Part shown: piece by piece, positions 6,665-9,248 of the stretch
Position numbering within the stretch: the stretch's first letter is position 1
Layout: every line of letters begins with the position of its first letter
NCBI GenBank assembly: GCA_031266695.1
Contig: JAISAK010000081.1
Location: 1-9,248, forward strand
Length of the DNA: 9,248 nucleotides
DNA from: Treponema sp.
GTDB lineage: Bacteria > Spirochaetota > Spirochaetia > Treponematales > Breznakiellaceae
Direction: 5' to 3'
Translations under genes and position numbers: made by a program
Notes under the pieces: model-generated
Seen by the model: only the letters and a program-made list of their open reading frames with translations
The model's database searches: none
What the model was told of the DNA's origin: nothing

Positions 6665-7437
6665 ACCACAAGTTCTTTCCTGAGGCGCTTTACATTGGGA
6701 AGCGCCGGATCTTTCCTGAGCGCTTCGGCAATAAGCGCGCGGGCGGCCGCGGCGTCTCCCAGCCCGAGAAGCGTCTCCGCCAGGGAACGCATCCAGCGCG
6801 CTTCGTCCCGCGGGGGAAAGCCGAGGCCCAGGAGAATTTCTATACAGTCAACCCAGGTTTCATCATCAACCTGGGGTTTAAGGCGAAGACGGACCAGCTC
6901 TTTAAGATAGATTTCAACATCTTCCATAAAATGCCTGAAATAGGGGAGCCGCCGCTCTTCCCCCACAAGGATCGCCAGCAGCCTGAAGGACTCGTAAAAG
7001 CAGAGCCGCTTGTCCAATTCCTCGGCAAGCATGAAAAGGCAGTCCATCCAGTCTTCCCTGTCAAGGTATTTCTCCATAGGGAAATTGATCCCCCCGTTAT
7101 TCCGCCAGATACGGATTGCCTCGTCTTCTTCAAGGTGAAGAAGTTCAAAAAATACGAGTTTTGCCTGATATTCGGGAGTGTCCCCCTGTTCCCGCAGCCA
7201 TGTACGGTAATCAAACCCGACTTTCCTGATAAACCGGAAATAGGCCCGGTCATATTCATGGCGGCGTTCCCTGTCCGAAAGAACCTCGTAGGCGGTAAGG
7301 AGCCTGCGCATTCCCTCTTCGGCCGCTTTCCCCGCAATGTCGGGATGGAGCCGCTTTGCCTTTTCCCGAAAGGCCTTTTTTATTTCGGAGCCTGAGGCGC
7401 CCTGCCGCAAACCCAGCAGATCGTAGTAATTAGTCAT
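6661..7437 (-). CDS. J-domain (DnaJ-like) protein with helical C-terminal region
   Basis: This 258-residue protein has an N-terminal J domain (residues about 3-66) with the HPD motif at 31-33, the signature that stimulates an Hsp70 (DnaK) ATPase. It has no Gly/Phe linker, Cys-rich zinc domain or DnaJ C-terminal substrate domain, so it is a class C J-protein and not the general co-chaperone DnaJ. Residues about 70-205 are predicted to be all-helical and contain many aromatic and charged residues. Residues about 214-247 (LAETLLGLGDAAAARALIAE and onward) look like a TPR, suggesting an alpha-solenoid that binds a client or partner. No membrane segment is seen. Its start overlaps the preceding gene's stop by ATGA (7437-7434), and its own stop overlaps map. 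The client is unknown. Confidence 0.92.
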   Translation of the reverse strand: MTNYYDLLGLRQGASGSEIKKAFREKAKRLHPDIAGKAAEEGMRRLLTAYEVLSDRERRHEYDRAYFRFIRKVGFDYRTWLREQGDTPEYQAKLVFFELLHLEEDEAIRIWRNNGGINFPMEKYLDREDWMDCLFMLAEELDKRLCFYESFRLLAILVGEERRLPYFRHFMEDVEIYLKELVRLRLKPQVDDETWVDCIEILLGLGFPPRDEARWMRSLAETLLGLGDAAAARALIAEALRKDPALPNVKRLRKELVV

Positions 7438-7841
7438 GCGCCAATTCGCTTTCCCATCGCTTCGGCATGGGAAGGATTGAAAAGCACGTCGCTCCAGTTT
7501 ATGAGCATCCCTTCTTTTTCCATTGCCCGCATCAGGTTCGCGAGAGCCCGCGCGGTGAAGGGCCCTCCCCTTTTCACAAAGGCGGCGCCTTTCTTCCCCA
7601 CAAGTCCGCCTCCCGCGGCGAGCAGCTTCGGAAGCGCGCCGGGAATTTTCCCCGAAAAGAAAGAAATTGCTTCCGCGGCAACCGCGACATACTCATAACC
7701 GGGAAGCCGTAAGCCGTCTTCCGTCCAGGCGTCGATAATATCCACCCGGTGCCCCATAGCTTCCATGCCCCGGGCCAGGGATTTTACATATTCGGGAGGA
7801 GCCCCCCGCGCCGCCGGCGCGCTGACAACCGCAACTCTCAT
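7434..7841 (-). CDS. Small flavodoxin-fold-like protein of unknown function
   Basis: Starting at the ATG at 7841 the product has 135 residues. An upstream in-frame start at 7901 would add 20 residues that overlap the end of the Usp gene and look unlike a domain start. The chosen ATG follows the Usp TGA after only two bases and begins directly with the first beta strand, MRVAVVSAP. The alternating pattern suggests a Rossmann/flavodoxin fold: strands at 2-7, 32-38, 49-56 and 85-89, with helices between them. The flavodoxin phosphate loop (T/S-x-T-G-x-T) is absent, replaced by SAPAARGAPP, so FMN binding is doubtful. A conserved-looking GGPFTARALANLMRAMEKEG (92-111) resembles NAD(P)H:flavin or WrbA-like relatives only loosely. 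The start of the J-protein overlaps its stop. I cannot name a function. Confidence 0.8.
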   Translation of the reverse strand: MRVAVVSAPAARGAPPEYVKSLARGMEAMGHRVDIIDAWTEDGLRLPGYEYVAVAAEAISFFSGKIPGALPKLLAAGGGLVGKKGAAFVKRGGPFTARALANLMRAMEKEGMLINWSDVLFNPSHAEAMGKRIGA

Positions 7842-7843
7842 TT

Positions 7844-8326
7844 TCAGGCTTGCTTGTAAATTTGATCTATACCGGGCTCCTTGACAAGGAGAACGGAACA
7901 CTTGGCGCTTACCATAATCTCCCGGTGCGCGTGGGATATTATGTCCCGCGCGCTTCGATCCTTTTCCCAGCCCCCGAGAATAATAAGGTCGGCTTTTTTT
8001 TCATCGGCCGCCGTAAGAATCTCCGTGTAAACGGCGCCCTTGCGGATATCCCTTTCTATTTTAACGCCCTTGGCCCGGGCAAGCTCTTCCACAAAGGAAA
8101 GATAACGCTCGCCGTTAGCCTCCAGGCTCCTTTCGTACTCGATGCTTTCTTCCGGGATAAATATTTTGCTTAAAGTCAACTGTCTGATGGTGGCGATATC
8201 CACAACATAGACCGCGGTCAGCCTGCAGTGGTAAGTTTTTGCCATAACAATAGCATACTTTGCCGCAAGGATAGACGCGTCGGATCCGGTAATTACCGTA
8301 ACAATGTTGGAGATAAGGGGCTTCAT
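7844..8326 (-). CDS. Universal stress protein (UspA family)
   Basis: This 160-residue single Usp domain has the typical first strand and helix (IVTVITGSDASILAAKYAIV, about 8-27), a second strand (LTAVYVVD), a variable middle loop, and the ADLIILGG strand (112-119) before the C-terminal strand CSVLLVKEP. The ATP-binding signature of the family, G-x2-G-x9-G-[S/T], is missing after Gly118-Gly119, where the sequence continues WEKDRSARD. It therefore probably belongs to the non-nucleotide-binding UspA-like type, acting as a dimeric cytoplasmic stress or regulatory protein. Its ATG overlaps the V-ATPase D stop as ATGA (8326-8323). The pairing with an ATPase stalk subunit is unusual. Confidence 0.88.
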   Translation of the reverse strand: MKPLISNIVTVITGSDASILAAKYAIVMAKTYHCRLTAVYVVDIATIRQLTLSKIFIPEESIEYERSLEANGERYLSFVEELARAKGVKIERDIRKGAVYTEILTAADEKKADLIILGGWEKDRSARDIISHAHREIMVSAKCSVLLVKEPGIDQIYKQA

Positions 8327-8949
8327 AGTTCTCTGCCGGCCTTCCTTTTCAAAAGTTTACTGGTGAAGAAGGAATCCCTGTCCCTTTCTTCAAGCGCGGA
8401 TTCAATATATACTTTTGTATCCCGCGCGGCGGGGATCACCACTTTTTCCAGGGCGTTTACCCTGCGCTGGGTTTTGCGAACCTCCCTGGCAAGACGCCAC
8501 GCTATAGTACGCACCGCCGCCAGTTCGGTACATACTTTCAGCATTTCAAAGAATTCTAACACGGTTTCATCACATTCTGCAAATGAATTTGCCGGCGAAT
8601 ATTTCAATTCCGCAGCCGGGAGCCGGACTTCCAGCCCCGGAAGCTTCATTCCCGCGGCGCTTACCTGCTTTTCCCGCAGCTCAAAGCGGTAACGGACGTT
8701 CCGGGCAAGCCGCGCCGCCCGTTCCCGGCCCACCGTAACAAGCATTCGCTTGAGGGCGGGATAGGCGGTAGCAACCCTTGAGGCCATGTCCCGTTCCAGA
8801 AGTTTAACCTGCCCCACCTTCTGCATCAGCTCCAGGACGAGAATTTCCCGCTTCTGCTCAAGGAGATCGTAGCCTTCCTCGGCGGTGGAAAGCCGCTCCT
8901 TTACGCGAAGAAGATTGCTTTTTGTGGGCGCTATCTGTTCAGAGGCCAA
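8323..8949 (-). CDS. ntpD: V-type (A/V) ATPase subunit D, central stalk
   Basis: The product is a rotor-shaft subunit that sits in the A3B3 head and transmits torque to the membrane ring, a long antiparallel coiled coil. Family marks are the N-terminal APTKSNLLRVKERL (about 7-20), KREILVLELM, and the C-terminal RRVNALEKVVIP (162-173) followed by a Tyr-Ile-x3-Leu-Glu-Glu helix and a basic KLLKRK end. The length of about 208 residues is normal. There is no ATG near the N-terminus. TTG occurs at 8955 and 8949, and the strong AAGGAG (8961-8956) abuts the first but is 6 bases from the second, so I choose TTG at 8949. It is the first gene of a five-gene operon, and no other ATPase subunit gene is in the window. 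Subunit D is usually next to A and B, so its isolation is odd. Confidence 0.95.
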   Translation of the reverse strand: MASEQIAPTKSNLLRVKERLSTAEEGYDLLEQKREILVLELMQKVGQVKLLERDMASRVATAYPALKRMLVTVGRERAARLARNVRYRFELREKQVSAAGMKLPGLEVRLPAAELKYSPANSFAECDETVLEFFEMLKVCTELAAVRTIAWRLAREVRKTQRRVNALEKVVIPAARDTKVYIESALEERDRDSFFTSKLLKRKAGREL

Positions 8950-8955
8950 ATTCAA

Positions 8956-8961
8956 CTCCTT
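8956..8961 (-). promoter_or_regulatory. Ribosome binding site that sets the subunit D start
   Basis: AAGGAG on the minus strand lies directly against one TTG (8955) and six bases from the next in-frame TTG (8949). Normal spacing favours the second. This makes subunit D two residues shorter than the longest reading frame. Confidence 0.7.
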
Positions 8962-8999
8962 TTTTGAAACGCGGCCGTTATGTAAGCGGTTTCTATTTA

Positions 9000-9028
9000 A
9001 ATCTACAATATCGGGAGGTTTTTAACAA
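9000..9028 (-). promoter_or_regulatory. Candidate promoter for the subunit D operon
   Basis: On the minus strand TTGTTA (9028-9023) and TAGATT (9005-9000) are separated by 17 bases, about 45 bases upstream of the ribosome site. Each hexamer matches four of six consensus positions. The region is AT-rich and other weak pairs exist, so this is a tentative choice. Confidence 0.33.
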
Positions 9029-9101
9029 TGTGATCCGCAATTAATTCCCCGGTTTTTTACCCACTCCTACCTTGTATAAGTCTAAAAAGATTGATTCGAA
9101 A
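9029..9101. other. AT-rich noncoding spacer upstream of the subunit D operon
   Basis: No open frame with coding character is seen on either strand in 8962-9248. Between the candidate promoter and the repeat cluster the sequence is plain AT-rich spacer, with no strong hairpin. From 9102 onward the noncoding DNA is occupied by repeats. Confidence 0.6.
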
Positions 9102-9177
9102 GTCTGGTTTAATATACCCCGAGGCTTGCCTCGGCTCAAACAACGTAACGTCTACAAAATTTGGTATTAAACCAGAC
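9102..9177. repeat. 76-bp element bounded by perfect 13-bp inverted repeats
   Basis: GTCTGGTTTAATA (9102-9114) and TATTAAACCAGAC (9165-9177) are exact reverse complements enclosing 50 bases. The interior carries a second palindrome at 9119-9134. It has no coding capacity and no clear target-site duplication. It may be a small non-autonomous repeat, an RNA structure or a protein-binding site. Confidence 0.6.
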
Positions 9178-9248
9178 GGTATAATAAACTTCCTATCGAA
9201 CGAGCCTCCGTTCAAACAACGGCAACGCTAAAGATACCGCAGGGCTTG
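9114..9248. repeat. Degenerate direct repeats at the right edge
   Basis: TCAAACAACG occurs at 9136-9145 and 9212-9221, each flanked by similar bases (a cgg or ccg-type triplet before it, AACG and CTA after it). ATACCCCGAGGCTTG (9114-9128) resembles ATACCGCAGGGCTTG (9234-9248) at 12 of 15 positions, so another copy probably starts at the window end. The second TCAAACAACG also sits in a CCGTT/AACGG hairpin (9208-9222). The cluster looks like a family of imperfect repeat units continuing beyond the window. Confidence 0.5.
9119..9134. repeat. Short GC-rich palindrome inside the inverted-repeat element
   Basis: CCGAGGCTTGCCTCGG forms a 6-7 bp stem with a tiny loop. Neither strand has a T run right after it, so it is not a standard terminator. 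It is the only GC-rich block in an AT-rich noncoding region. Confidence 0.6.

Noticed and set aside
7842..7901. Longer N-terminus for the flavodoxin-like protein, starting at 7901
   Set aside because: The extra 20 residues overlap the end of the Usp gene and do not fit the fold, while the ATG at 7841 sits two bases after the Usp stop and starts at the first beta strand.
8228..8692. 154-codon plus-strand frame opposite the Usp and subunit D genes
   Set aside because: It is Ser-rich, without a domain, and antisense to two genes with strong family signatures.
9102..9177. Complete insertion sequence or clear MITE
   Set aside because: There is no transposase and no target-site duplication beside the 13-bp inverted repeats, so I report only a repeat element.
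9102..9248. CRISPR array or tRNA in the repeat cluster
   Set aside because: The repeats are degenerate, unevenly spaced (76 and 120 bases) and too few for CRISPR, and no cloverleaf with anticodon and T-arm consensus could be built.

Overview
The window reads as chromosomal DNA from a fairly GC-rich bacterium, most likely a spirochaete of the Treponema lineage. The basis is the combination of a bacterial V-type (A/V) ATPase subunit D, an envelope lipoprotein with a relaxed lipobox, a large signal-anchored beta-propeller protein, and a DnaJ-like/map/HtrA neighbourhood. This is an inference from gene content; no rRNA or other phylogenetic marker is present. There is no CRISPR array, phage gene, transposase, tRNA or rRNA.

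Layout. Positions 1-4113 are read rightward: a possible tail of an unidentified gene (1-144), a 950-aa membrane-anchored protein with a C-terminal beta-propeller (105-2957), and, four bases later, a 383-aa lipoprotein with a TPR-like segment and C-terminal S-layer-homology-like repeats (2962-4113). These last two look like one envelope operon. Positions 4114-4182 are a short convergent spacer with terminator-like hairpins for both strands. Everything beyond is read leftward: htrA (4183-5700) with its own sigma70-type promoter and a structured leader, and upstream of it a tightly packed five-gene operon. In transcription order the operon is V-ATPase subunit D (8949-8323), a UspA-family protein (8326-7844), a flavodoxin-fold-like protein (7841-7434), a J-domain protein (7437-6661) and methionine aminopeptidase map (6664-5894). 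Three of its four junctions are 4-base ATGA overlaps and the fourth is a 2-base gap, so translational coupling is likely. A bulged hairpin with a T run follows map. Positions 8956-9248 carry no gene, but hold a possible promoter and a cluster of inverted and direct repeats that runs off the window.

How the genes relate. The leftward block has a proteostasis and stress flavour: a J-protein, a Usp protein, N-terminal methionine removal and, separately promoted, a periplasmic quality-control protease. The odd member is a V-ATPase central-stalk subunit heading the operon, with no other ATPase subunit visible. The rightward block looks like envelope structure or surface biology of unknown function.

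Nothing here is clearly a new defence or mobile system. The observations most worth a second look are the htrA leader RNA, the repeat cluster at the right edge, the SLH-like lipoprotein paired with the propeller protein, and the isolated V-ATPase subunit D.
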